Source: Halobacillus locisalis
GTDB lineage: Bacteria; Bacillota; Bacilli; Bacillales; Halobacillaceae
Direction: 5' to 3'
NCBI RefSeq assembly: GCF_013694105.1
Contig: NZ_JACEFG010000001.1
Location: 434,001-498,000 of the forward strand
DNA length: 64,000 nucleotides
Shown one piece after another: positions 42,407 through 49,798 of this stretch. The position numbers and the translations under genes are program-made. The notes below the pieces were generated by a model. The model saw nothing but the letters and a program-made list of their open reading frames with translations, was not told the origin of the DNA and did no database searches. Numbering within the stretch: the stretch's first letter is position 1; every line of letters begins with the position of its first letter.

Positions 42407-42796
42407 ATGACAGTATGTCCGTTTTGCCATCCTGACCAAGATGTCGATCAAAATATTATATTTGAGAATGATACCTGTTATTTTCTTCAGCATAATCAAC
42501 ATCAAGACGTGCTTGAAGGCTCAGGGGTCATTGTACCTAAAGCACACCATGAAGATGCGTTTTCTCTTACGAAAAAAAAGTGGAAAGATACATATAACTT
42601 ATTACAAAAAGCGAAAAGTTACATTGATGAGACCTTTAAACCTGATGGATACACCCTAGGGTGGAACGTCGGGGACGTGTCGAATCAATTCATCCTACAT
42701 AGTCATTTTCATGTGATCCCTAGATACCATGATGAACCTCATGCTGGTAAAGGTCTTAGGTATTGGCTAAAACAACCGGAAAATAAGAGAATTTAA
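42407..42796 (+). CDS. HIT family protein
   Basis: A 129-residue histidine-triad protein. The motif HSHFHVIPR (about residues 97-105) is HxHxHxx, the middle His being the nucleophile, and the amino end CPFC with later residues could bind zinc. HIT proteins hydrolyse nucleotide-phosphoramidate or diadenosine bonds. AAAGGAG precedes the ATG. No partner gene is evident. Confidence 0.92.
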   Translation: MTVCPFCHPDQDVDQNIIFENDTCYFLQHNQHQDVLEGSGVIVPKAHHEDAFSLTKKKWKDTYNLLQKAKSYIDETFKPDGYTLGWNVGDVSNQFILHSHFHVIPRYHDEPHAGKGLRYWLKQPENKRI

Positions 42797-42850
42797 AAAG
42801 AGGGAATTCATTGAGTTACCCTGTACCAATAGTCGAGTGATCAAAGGAAT

Positions 42851-42875
42851 CCCCCAAGCGAAAGTCGCTTGGGGG
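42851..42875. terminator. Hairpin between convergent genes
   Basis: CCCCCAAGCGA and TCGCTTGGGGG form a perfect 11-bp stem with a 3-nt loop. T-runs are poor on both sides (ATTCCTTTGATC on the minus side), so efficiency is uncertain. Confidence 0.65.
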
Positions 42876-42882
42876 GAAGGAA

Positions 42883-43983
42883 TCATGATTCATAGATTTT
42901 CGCTTGGAGTTCATGGTCCTTAATTGTTCCAAGTGGCAATAGAATCTTTTGAAAATCAAATTCATTCAGCTCTTTATCGTCTTTGACCTTGTTTGGAAGG
43001 TCCGGGTTGGCCAAGGCTCCAGTGCCGATAGAAACAAGGTCTGCCTGTTCATCTTCAATGAGTTGCAGAGCTTTGTCCTTGTCATGTAATTGGCCGTTCG
43101 CAATAACAGGCAATTGACTGTAAGCTTTCGCTGCATGAGCGAGTGTTTTTGTTCCGTCACCGAATGAAGGAGCGGTACCCAGACCATCCGTGACATGGAT
43201 GTAGTCAAGAGAAGTATGACCGAGAGTGGAAAAGATCGTTTCTGCTTCTTCTTCTCCTCCGGCCCATTTATGCTCACCGTCTGCTACTTTTGCTTGAGAG
43301 ATACGAATTCCTACAGTGAAGTCCTGACCTACTGCCTCTCTTACAGCATCAATGACTTCCACTAAATAACGAACACGATTTTCCGGAGATCCGCCATACT
43401 GATCATCTCTTTTGTTCAAGTAATCCGTTAAAAATTGATCCAGCAAGTATCCGTTCGCTCCGTGCAATTCTACGCCATCAAATCCGGCTTGCTGAGCGAA
43501 CAAAGCACTTTGAACGAAGGATTGTTTGGCCTCTTCTAGGTCTTGTTTGTTCATGGCTCTAGGTGTTTGAAAAGGACCAGAACCGCCATAAAACTCCAGT
43601 TGATTCCCTTTCGGTGCGATCGCGGATGGAGCAATCGTTTCGTCCGTATATCTATTGCCCTGACTTTGACTTCCTGCATGCATCAACTGAGCAATGATAA
43701 TAGACCCATGATTATGAACGGTCTCGACAATGGGTTGCCATGCTTTCATCTGAGACTCAGTCGCAAGACCGGGTTGGTTTTTGTAGCCTTGACTAAAGGT
43801 TTGGTCAGGGTAAATGCCTTCTGTGATGATGGTGCTGAATCCACCTTTGGCATAACGTTCATAATAATTCTTCATCGTCTCGTTTGCGTGACCATCGTCT
43901 TCAGCGCTTATTCGTGTCATAGGTGCAACGACGTATCGATTGTCTAATTTGTGTTGGTCTAGTAAGAAGTCTTGAAATAACAT
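42883..43983 (-). CDS. NADH:flavin oxidoreductase, old yellow enzyme family
   Basis: A 366-residue FMN-dependent TIM-barrel enzyme. It has VVAPMTRIS (about residues 18-26), IIAQLMHAGSQS (about 96-107), then LHGANGYLLDQFLTDYLNKRDDQYGGSPENRVRY (about 174-207), where His-Ala-Asn holds the substrate and FMN contacts lie nearby. Such enzymes reduce activated C=C bonds. ATG 43983 is 9 nt after AAAGG; an in-frame ATG at 43992 overlaps that site. A hairpin separates it from the HIT gene. Substrate unknown. Confidence 0.9.
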   Translation of the reverse strand: MLFQDFLLDQHKLDNRYVVAPMTRISAEDDGHANETMKNYYERYAKGGFSTIITEGIYPDQTFSQGYKNQPGLATESQMKAWQPIVETVHNHGSIIIAQLMHAGSQSQGNRYTDETIAPSAIAPKGNQLEFYGGSGPFQTPRAMNKQDLEEAKQSFVQSALFAQQAGFDGVELHGANGYLLDQFLTDYLNKRDDQYGGSPENRVRYLVEVIDAVREAVGQDFTVGIRISQAKVADGEHKWAGGEEEAETIFSTLGHTSLDYIHVTDGLGTAPSFGDGTKTLAHAAKAYSQLPVIANGQLHDKDKALQLIEDEQADLVSIGTGALANPDLPNKVKDDKELNEFDFQKILLPLGTIKDHELQAKIYES

Positions 43984-44378
43984 GTAGGACATCCTTTCTA
44001 TAATAGTTAGAACAACAGCTATAATATTTGATTAAAGTCTTTGTATCAAGATATTTGATTTCACTGTTCCTCTCACCTTACCTACATTACCCGCTTAATG
44101 ATAAAATTAACCGCTCGAATTCTAGACGAGTGTCTTTTGGAATACATGAAGTCCAGGGTATATAATAAAAGATTGTAAAATGATGTAGGTTCCTGAACAA
44201 TGTACAAAGGAAATTAATGGAGAATTTTAATACAACCAACAAATCAATAAGTATGAAAACCCTAGGACTTTGTTATGGAATACCAAATAAAGTTACATTC
44301 TTTCAGAAATTGATTGAAAAGTTAGTGACAGCTTAAAATTTACACAAGACATAAATGAATTAGAGAGGATTTTACATT
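43984..44378. other. Intergenic region with a promoter and a small candidate gene
   Basis: About 390 nt. TTGGAA (44137-44142), 18 nt, TATAAT (44161-44166) is a plausible promoter, and a 39-codon frame with a ribosome site follows at 44217. The first 150 nt, upstream of the oxidoreductase gene, hold nothing more I can name. Confidence 0.6.
44217..44336 (+). CDS. Possible small peptide (39 aa)
   Basis: ATG 44217 lies 5 nt after AAAGGA and about 44 nt after the predicted start point of the promoter at 44137-44166. The product would be a 39-residue, weakly basic peptide with an amphipathic end (FFQKLIEKLV). It is 42 nt upstream of the peptidase gene and could be a leader or a small protein. There is no other gene in the area. 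No family recognised. Confidence 0.4.
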   Translation: MENFNTTNKSISMKTLGLCYGIPNKVTFFQKLIEKLVTA

Positions 44379-45146
44379 ATGAAGTATGCTGTTTCTGTTA
44401 CAGATACAAGGCAAATGGAATTAATTGAGGCGGCAGGGCAATCTCTGCTCGAACATTTGAATGACTATGCCGAAGCTTTAGCGAAAATTACAACCTTTGA
44501 CTATCCGAGGGGTGTGGTGTTTCATGATCTTCAATCTGCTACAGAGCTGTATTCAACGATTCCCATTCCTGCCTATACTTCAAGAGATTTGATACACATC
44601 GAGCCGAGAGTAGAAACGTGGAAGGAGATTTTTTTAACGTCAGCGACCGATTCAGTAGCCATTGATTATTATAACAACATGGATACAAAGGATGTCGCCG
44701 CCATTATCGCCCATGAGCTTACTCATCATGCCGATTTTTTCCATGATGATTTTGAAGGGGATGAGGAAAATATGTGGTTTGAAGAAGGGATGTGTGAGTA
44801 TCTGTCGAAGAAGCTCCTATTATCTGAGACGAAATTTCAAGCCATCCAGAACGTTGAAGACAAGCTAATTAAGAATTATAAAGAAATATACGGGGAATAC
44901 ACGCTCGATCGGTTTGGTGAAAGTGGGTATCGTAGTGGTAAAAGCGAAACCTTTAGTGCAGCTTTTTACGATTACTGGCGCAGTTCGAAGACCGTAACAC
45001 GTCTTGTACATGAACATTTTGATGGAGACATTCAAGCGCTGATTGCCTGCTATGTTCAATGGGAACAGAACGAGCCGGTACATAAGTACTTCATTCGTGC
45101 ACTTTCTTTGACAGATGATGAGGCAAGAGAAATGTGGTTGGCTTAA
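44379..45146 (+). CDS. Gluzincin-type zinc metallopeptidase
   Basis: A 255-residue protein with H112-E-L-T-H116 as zinc motif and E136 in WFEEGMCEYL as the third ligand, the arrangement of the peptidase MA/gluzincin clan. No signal peptide is seen. A loop with FHDDFEGDEENMW joins the two motifs. The rest is helical with several conserved-looking aromatic residues. Peptidase activity is likely, the substrate unknown. The gene is single and followed by a gap before the EAL gene. Confidence 0.78.
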   Translation: MKYAVSVTDTRQMELIEAAGQSLLEHLNDYAEALAKITTFDYPRGVVFHDLQSATELYSTIPIPAYTSRDLIHIEPRVETWKEIFLTSATDSVAIDYYNNMDTKDVAAIIAHELTHHADFFHDDFEGDEENMWFEEGMCEYLSKKLLLSETKFQAIQNVEDKLIKNYKEIYGEYTLDRFGESGYRSGKSETFSAAFYDYWRSSKTVTRLVHEHFDGDIQALIACYVQWEQNEPVHKYFIRALSLTDDEAREMWLA

Positions 45147-45235
45147 AGGCTGAATATTCAGAAATCAGTCGTAATCTCCGTTCATTCTAGCAATTCTCAT
45201 GGTATAATAGAAGAGGAATTGAAGGAGTGAGTCGT

Positions 45236-46450
45236 ATGGATCCATTAGATGTAATCGGAAACCTACATAATGTGCAACCAGTTTATCAACCAATCATCAG
45301 CGCCATTCGTCATGATGTCAAAGGCTACGAAGTCCTAGGACGTTATTATGACGGTGATAAGTGGCGAAGCCTTAGTTCATTCTTCCACCATCCGGATGTT
45401 CCGGAAGAATTCAAAGTGGATGTGGATCAACATTTACTGAATATCGCACTTCAAGCCATGTTGGATGAAGACGCAAAAGGTCTCGTATTCATAAACCGGA
45501 GTGCTAAACAATTGATGGTGAATGATGGAGATGAGCTCCTAGAAACCTTACTTGATTTCAGGGAAAAAGGATTTGCCATGAACAGAATTGTCATTGAAGT
45601 AAGAGAGCATGACTTTGATGAGGATTTCGAAGCACTCAATCATTTATTACTTTACTACAAAACGTATGGTGTGCAAATCGCGGTCGATCACGTCGGAGCA
45701 AAAAGTTCAAATATTGATCGTATCCGTCAGCTAGAGCCGAATCTCTTGAAAGTGGACACGATGAACATCCGAAACCACAATGCACAAGGGTTCCAAGATA
45801 TCATGTATTCCCTTGCGATGCTCGCGAACCGTATAGGCGCTGCCATGCTGTTTGAGACCATTGAAGATGATCATCAGCTCTACTTCGCATGGAAACATGG
45901 AGGTCGTTATTATCAAGGGTATTATTTAGCCGAACCCCGATTCAATCTATCTTCGAAGGATTCATTACGAATCAATGTGGAAGAGAAAGTAGATCATTAC
46001 ATTCAAAGGGAGAAGGCTTTAGTTGAAAGGCGACTGAATTTGATTCTTTCCTGGGAGCAGAAGTTAAAAGAATTGGTTTCCAGATGGGATGGTCCCAAAA
46101 AAGTCGATCCATTTATTGATATGGTGACAAGCCAATTTGATGAAGAAAGCTTTAGGATGTTCATCTGTAATGGGGATGGATTGCAAATATCCGCCAACTT
46201 CCGCAAACGGGATGATAATTGGGAATTAGAGCCGAGCAAGAAGGGCTCCAACTGGGCATTCCGTCCATATTTTTTAGAAAACGTTATGCAAATGAAAACG
46301 TGGAAGAAAGGTACGCTGTCAGAAATCTATTCAGATATTGAAACGAAAGAGTTGATTCGTACATTCAGCTTTCCACTGACAGATCAATACTTCTTGTTCA
46401 TTGATATCAATTATTCCTACATTTACGAGCACGACTATTTGTTAATATAA
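45236..46450 (+). CDS. ykuI: YkuI-type EAL domain protein (cyclic-di-GMP binding)
   Basis: A 404-residue protein with an EAL domain (about residues 10-245) and a PAS-like YkuI_C domain after a helix, the same length and layout as B. subtilis YkuI. EAL elements seen are YEVLGRY, FINRSAKQL, IVIEVREH, LEPNLLKVD and QGYYLAEP. The loop that is DDFG in active phosphodiesterases reads DHVG here, so one metal-binding Asp is His; enzyme activity may be low and a binding role more likely. ATG 45236 has AAGGAG 8 nt upstream. A terminator follows. Confidence 0.88.
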   Translation: MDPLDVIGNLHNVQPVYQPIISAIRHDVKGYEVLGRYYDGDKWRSLSSFFHHPDVPEEFKVDVDQHLLNIALQAMLDEDAKGLVFINRSAKQLMVNDGDELLETLLDFREKGFAMNRIVIEVREHDFDEDFEALNHLLLYYKTYGVQIAVDHVGAKSSNIDRIRQLEPNLLKVDTMNIRNHNAQGFQDIMYSLAMLANRIGAAMLFETIEDDHQLYFAWKHGGRYYQGYYLAEPRFNLSSKDSLRINVEEKVDHYIQREKALVERRLNLILSWEQKLKELVSRWDGPKKVDPFIDMVTSQFDEESFRMFICNGDGLQISANFRKRDDNWELEPSKKGSNWAFRPYFLENVMQMKTWKKGTLSEIYSDIETKELIRTFSFPLTDQYFLFIDINYSYIYEHDYLLI

Positions 46451-46456
46451 ATCTCG

Positions 46457-46490
46457 AACCTGCCTTTTTGCTGAAAAGGCAGGTTTTTTT
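46457..46490 (+). terminator. Terminator after the YkuI-type gene
   Basis: AACCTGCCTTTT and AAAAGGCAGGTT form a 12-bp stem with a 5-nt loop, followed by seven T. Confidence 0.9.
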
Positions 46491-46541
46491 ACGATTTTTG
46501 AAGAAAAAGTAAAGGTTGGATATTTAAAGGAGGTAACAGAG

Positions 46542-47078
46542 ATGATTATCATGATTAATGGAGCATTTGGGGTAGGCAAAACGACGGTTTCAGAAGAATT
46601 ATCTAAAAAAATACCGAATAGTTTTATTTTCGATCCTGAGATGGTCGGTTTTATGTTGAACCATATGCTACCGAGTGAATTAAAGAAGAGAGAATCGCCA
46701 TCTGGAGATTTTCAAGATTTTTTGCTATGGAAAAATCTCGTTGTAAAAACGGCTGAAGGATTAGTCGAAACGTATGGCTATCATTTGATTGTTCCGATGA
46801 CAATTCGAAAACCGGATTACTTCGAGTACATTAGATCAGGTTTTCAGAAAGTATCTGAAACCCATCATTATTGCTTAACTGCAACGAAAGAAACTATATT
46901 CAACCGGTTACGTGAGCGTGGAGAAGATAAAGGGAATTGGTGCTTTAAGCAAACTCAAAGATGTTTAGACGCCTATGAAACTTATGATTTTTCAACTTAC
47001 ATAGATACAAATGGTAGTCAAGTTGAACAAGTAGTTGAACAGATCTTGCAACAAATCCATTTCACAACTGAAGTCTAA
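46542..47078 (+). CDS. TmrB-like P-loop NTPase
   Basis: A 178-residue protein with Walker A GAFGVGKT (residues 7-14), then FIFDPEMVGFMLNHMLP (about 28-44), IVPMTIRKPDYF (about 84-95) and a LTATKETIFNRLRERGE stretch. This order is that of B. subtilis TmrB, which protects against tunicamycin by binding it at the membrane; close relatives may do other things. AAAGGAGG precedes the ATG. Single gene. Confidence 0.85.
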   Translation: MIIMINGAFGVGKTTVSEELSKKIPNSFIFDPEMVGFMLNHMLPSELKKRESPSGDFQDFLLWKNLVVKTAEGLVETYGYHLIVPMTIRKPDYFEYIRSGFQKVSETHHYCLTATKETIFNRLRERGEDKGNWCFKQTQRCLDAYETYDFSTYIDTNGSQVEQVVEQILQQIHFTTEV

Positions 47079-47129
47079 TGTAACTTTTTCCATTTGCAAC
47101 CGACAAATAAATAATAAGGAGGGGAATCA

Positions 47130-48235
47130 ATGAAAAAAATAGTAACGATAATATTGTTTTCAATGTTTATGTTGGGTGCATGTGGTGAATCTGAGCCGGT
47201 TGAGGAACCAGATCAACAGATCAACTAGAAGAAACAGATGAAGAAGAACAAGCTGCAATGGAACTGGATTCCTATAACATGCTCATAGATTCTTGTCCCG
47301 AAGTCCCAGTTGAAGGCATAACGCGGACTGACTTAACGGAAGAGGAACTGAAGAAGTACCCTACAGAAGTACCGGATATAATAAAGGATTACTCTACCGA
47401 AGAAGAAATTGAGAAGTATAAAAATGTGCAAGTCTTAATACGAACACATCGGGAGTTTCTAATGAGTGAATTGGAAAGTAGAGGCTACTCCTTTGAAGAT
47501 CTACAATCAGTTGGTGAGTACAGTGTTGTTCAAGGAACCACAGTCATTGGGTTGAAACAAGGGTTGAGTTCAGAGCAAGAAAAGATCAAAACAGCTATTC
47601 TTGAATCTATTGAAGTAGGGAGAGAACATTTTTCACCTGGTGCCTACGCAACGACCTCTCTTACGTATTCAAGGGACGAGTTGGATACGAAACAATTCAA
47701 GTTGGCATCTGAACTTTCAAATGAGATAAGCAAAATTTCTGGAGTAGGCAGCTGTAATCTTGCTGATGCTTTTGAACTAAGGGTGTGGAAGACTTTAACG
47801 GAAGATGAGCTAGAGTGGGTGAATAATCAAACAGAAATGAAACTGGCGATCACCCTATCTGAGCCAAGTGAACTAACGGGTTATGTAACCGATCTAAAAG
47901 AAGATGATAAGATGCTCGTGGATCACACATGGTTCAGTAATCGACCTGAGAGCGTTGAAGTTGGGGATCGTGTTCACCTTCTTTACACTTCTGTCGCAGA
48001 GTCCTTTCCTGCTCAGTCACACGCCAAAGAACCTGAGATTCTAAAGGACGTCAAGCCTGATGGGGCTGAGTTGCATGCGTCGGAGGCGATAAAGCAATCC
48101 TTATCAACAGTGGACTCCTCTGAGCCTTTGAATGTATTACATGCAGATTATGACCAAGAATCAGATGAATGGACCATTGAACTGGAAATAGGGATGGAGA
48201 CGACCGAAGAGGTTGAAGTGACGGATGCGAAGTAG
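47130..48235 (+). pseudogene. DUF3221-like lipoprotein gene, frameshifted by an 8-bp duplication
   Basis: ATG 47130 follows AAGGAGGGG and encodes a lipoprotein signal ending LGACG, but the frame ends at 47228 after 32 residues. The main domain lies in another frame and stays open to 48235. A tandem copy of AGATCAAC at 47210-47225 explains this: with one copy removed the frame is continuous over about 365 residues. The last third has SELTGYVTDLKEDDKMLVD..ESFPAQSHA, a DUF3221-type pattern. An error, a real mutation or a reversible switch are all possible. Confidence 0.8.
47210..47225 (+). repeat. 8-bp tandem duplication causing a frameshift
   Basis: AGATCAAC occurs twice in a row (47210-47217 and 47218-47225), directly before the in-frame stop TAG at 47226. 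Confidence 0.9.
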
Positions 48236-48641
48236 GCTGAACAGTTTTTTCTTAATTCTGATGATGTTATGGATCACTGTGACCGTTTCTGGGTGTGGGG
48301 AGAAGAAGCCCTTCGACATCGAACTTCCGCCTTCTCAGGTGAATATTTACAAATGGGAATCGGAAGAACATATTGGAACGATAAGTGACCAAGGGAAAAT
48401 CGATACCTTAGTGAATGACTTGCACAAGTCAAGGAGTTCATCGACGGCAAACATGGATTTTGCTTTACCTGACTATTTACTCGTCTTTTTACATGGTGAG
48501 CGAACCGTTCTACAGGTAGGCTATTATACAGAAATTCAAGACCTTGGTGTCGAGGGACGATACTGGTGGAAGGATCGAATGTATAACCTTAAGACGGAAT
48601 TGTCATCGATTACGAAGTTGGAGGAGATGTCGAATGAATAA
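48225..48641 (+). CDS. Small lipoprotein
   Basis: A 138-residue lipoprotein with a signal ending TVSGC (Cys near residue 24). The mature part has NIYKWESEEHIGTISDQGKIDTL, with a pattern close to small surface beta proteins of Bacillaceae. ATG 48225 overlaps the end of the previous frame by 11 nt, and GAGGTTGAAG is the only upstream site. It ends in an 8-nt overlap with the next small gene, so several genes here are coupled. Confidence 0.75.
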   Translation: MRSRLNSFFLILMMLWITVTVSGCGEKKPFDIELPPSQVNIYKWESEEHIGTISDQGKIDTLVNDLHKSRSSSTANMDFALPDYLLVFLHGERTVLQVGYYTEIQDLGVEGRYWWKDRMYNLKTELSSITKLEEMSNE

Positions 48642-48882
48642 ACGGGGTGTCATCTCATTAGTAATAGCCGGAATGAATCTGTTGTTGTTTCTCATCGTAA
48701 GAGGACCGAATATAAATCTCGGACTCTATACGGGGATGCTTTTGGTTTTATCCTCGCTAGGCATTGCGTTTGCCGTTTTCTCCAAGAGGTGGATTTCCCT
48801 GTTAGTGGGCACAGTGCTGAATGCTGCCGGTCTTGTAATTGCTGTTTCTTTGCTAATACTTATTGGAATTACTGAACGTTAG
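48634..48882 (+). CDS. Small membrane protein (82 aa)
   Basis: An 82-residue protein with three hydrophobic segments (about residues 6-24, 29-46, 53-78). ATG 48634 follows GGAGGAG and overlaps the lipoprotein stop (ATGAATAA). The longer frame to 48544 has no site and would lie in the lipoprotein gene. The next gene begins 12 nt later, so it is in the middle of a small operon. No family recognised. Confidence 0.68.
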   Translation: MNKRGVISLVIAGMNLLLFLIVRGPNINLGLYTGMLLVLSSLGIAFAVFSKRWISLLVGTVLNAAGLVIAVSLLILIGITER

Positions 48883-48894
48883 GAGAGGAAGTAA

Positions 48895-49128
48895 ATGGAG
48901 AAAAAGAGAAAAATGTGGTTCGGCATTGGTTGTGTACTGTTTTTGGTTTCACTTCCATTTGTAGCTGACCCAATATTAACGATGATTTCAAATCAAAGCG
49001 AAAGCTTCATTATATTGTTTCCAATCGGCTATCCGATGCTGACTTTCATATTAGGGTTCGGATTTATGATTATGTTTTCACCTTTGAAACAAAAGAAAGC
49101 GGATGGCCAAGGGAATGTACATAGGTAG
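48895..49128 (+). CDS. Small membrane protein (77 aa)
   Basis: A 77-residue protein with helices near residues 8-26 and 40-60 and a basic tail (KQKKADGQGN). AGGAGAGG is before the ATG. It ends the run of lipoprotein and small membrane proteins from 47130 onward, which appear to be one transcript. No terminator with T-run is seen directly after it. No family recognised. Confidence 0.68.
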   Translation: MEKKRKMWFGIGCVLFLVSLPFVADPILTMISNQSESFIILFPIGYPMLTFILGFGFMIMFSPLKQKKADGQGNVHR

Positions 49129-49234
49129 AAATGTTGAAAGGCATGTCTACACATTATTGTCGGATGTAACATGTCTAGCAACAGTGCGGGATTTTGGGCT
49201 GATAGAGTCTGTCTGGAAACCTGGATTATAAAGC

Positions 49235-49705
49235 TTATTCGTACGCCTCAACAGCAATCAACGTAGCTCCCGCTGCCTGTATCCAGCTCCCCAGAAGAGT
49301 CCAGTCGTCCTTTGAAAGTCTTGCCCCCTCAGCTTGCAAGGCATTTCCAATAGCTTGTAGTCCGTTCCCTATGATTAAAGTAAGCTCATTTTTTTCCACA
49401 CCTTCACTTAAAGCAATCGAAGCACCTAAAGCTTGAAGCTGATTCCCTTGTATGGTTCTGATTTTCCTATTATTTTCATTAAAAATACCAGCAATCACGG
49501 TGATGTTTCCGCTTGATGATAGTACACTTGCTACTTGACCTATGCTTGAGGTATCTATGTCATCAGCGGTCAGTCCGTTCCCTGTAGCTTGAAGTGTGTT
49601 TCCCCATAACTTAAGGGACTTTTCCTGCTCCGTCGTCCAAGCGAATAGAGGGGTAGCACTTATCGCAGCAATGACTGTTCCTATAGCAATCAATTCTTCG
49701 TCCAT
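49235..49705 (-). CDS. Repeat protein with GNxLQAxG units (DUF6944-like)
   Basis: A 156-residue protein in which the unit GN-x-L-Q-A-x-G-x-x-(I/L) is repeated: GNTLQATGNGL, GNQLQALGASI, GNGLQAIGNAL and GSWIQAAGATL, roughly 30-40 residues apart, between helices. I recall a 'DUF6944 family repetitive protein' with this look, but the name is from memory. No signal peptide. AAGGAGG precedes ATG 49705. Function unknown; the repeated small-residue helix ends suggest a packed helical solenoid or assembly. Confidence 0.72.
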   Translation of the reverse strand: MDEELIAIGTVIAAISATPLFAWTTEQEKSLKLWGNTLQATGNGLTADDIDTSSIGQVASVLSSSGNITVIAGIFNENNRKIRTIQGNQLQALGASIALSEGVEKNELTLIIGNGLQAIGNALQAEGARLSKDDWTLLGSWIQAAGATLIAVEAYE

Positions 49706-49734
49706 CTAAACCGCCTCCTTCTTTATTGTAAGCC

Positions 49735-49763
49735 GTTACAGATCGTTACGTTCTTGCTATAAT
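49735..49763 (+). promoter_or_regulatory. Promoter of the alpha-glucosidase gene
   Basis: GTTACA (49735-49740), 17 nt, TATAAT (49758-49763). The ATG is at 49799. Confidence 0.6.
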
Positions 49764-49798
49764 AGAAGTTATCAAACTATTCAGAGAGGGACGATGCT

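Noticed and set aside
45147-45235. Short palindrome after the peptidase gene as terminator
   Set aside because: CTGAATATTCAG has no loop or T-run and is too weak.
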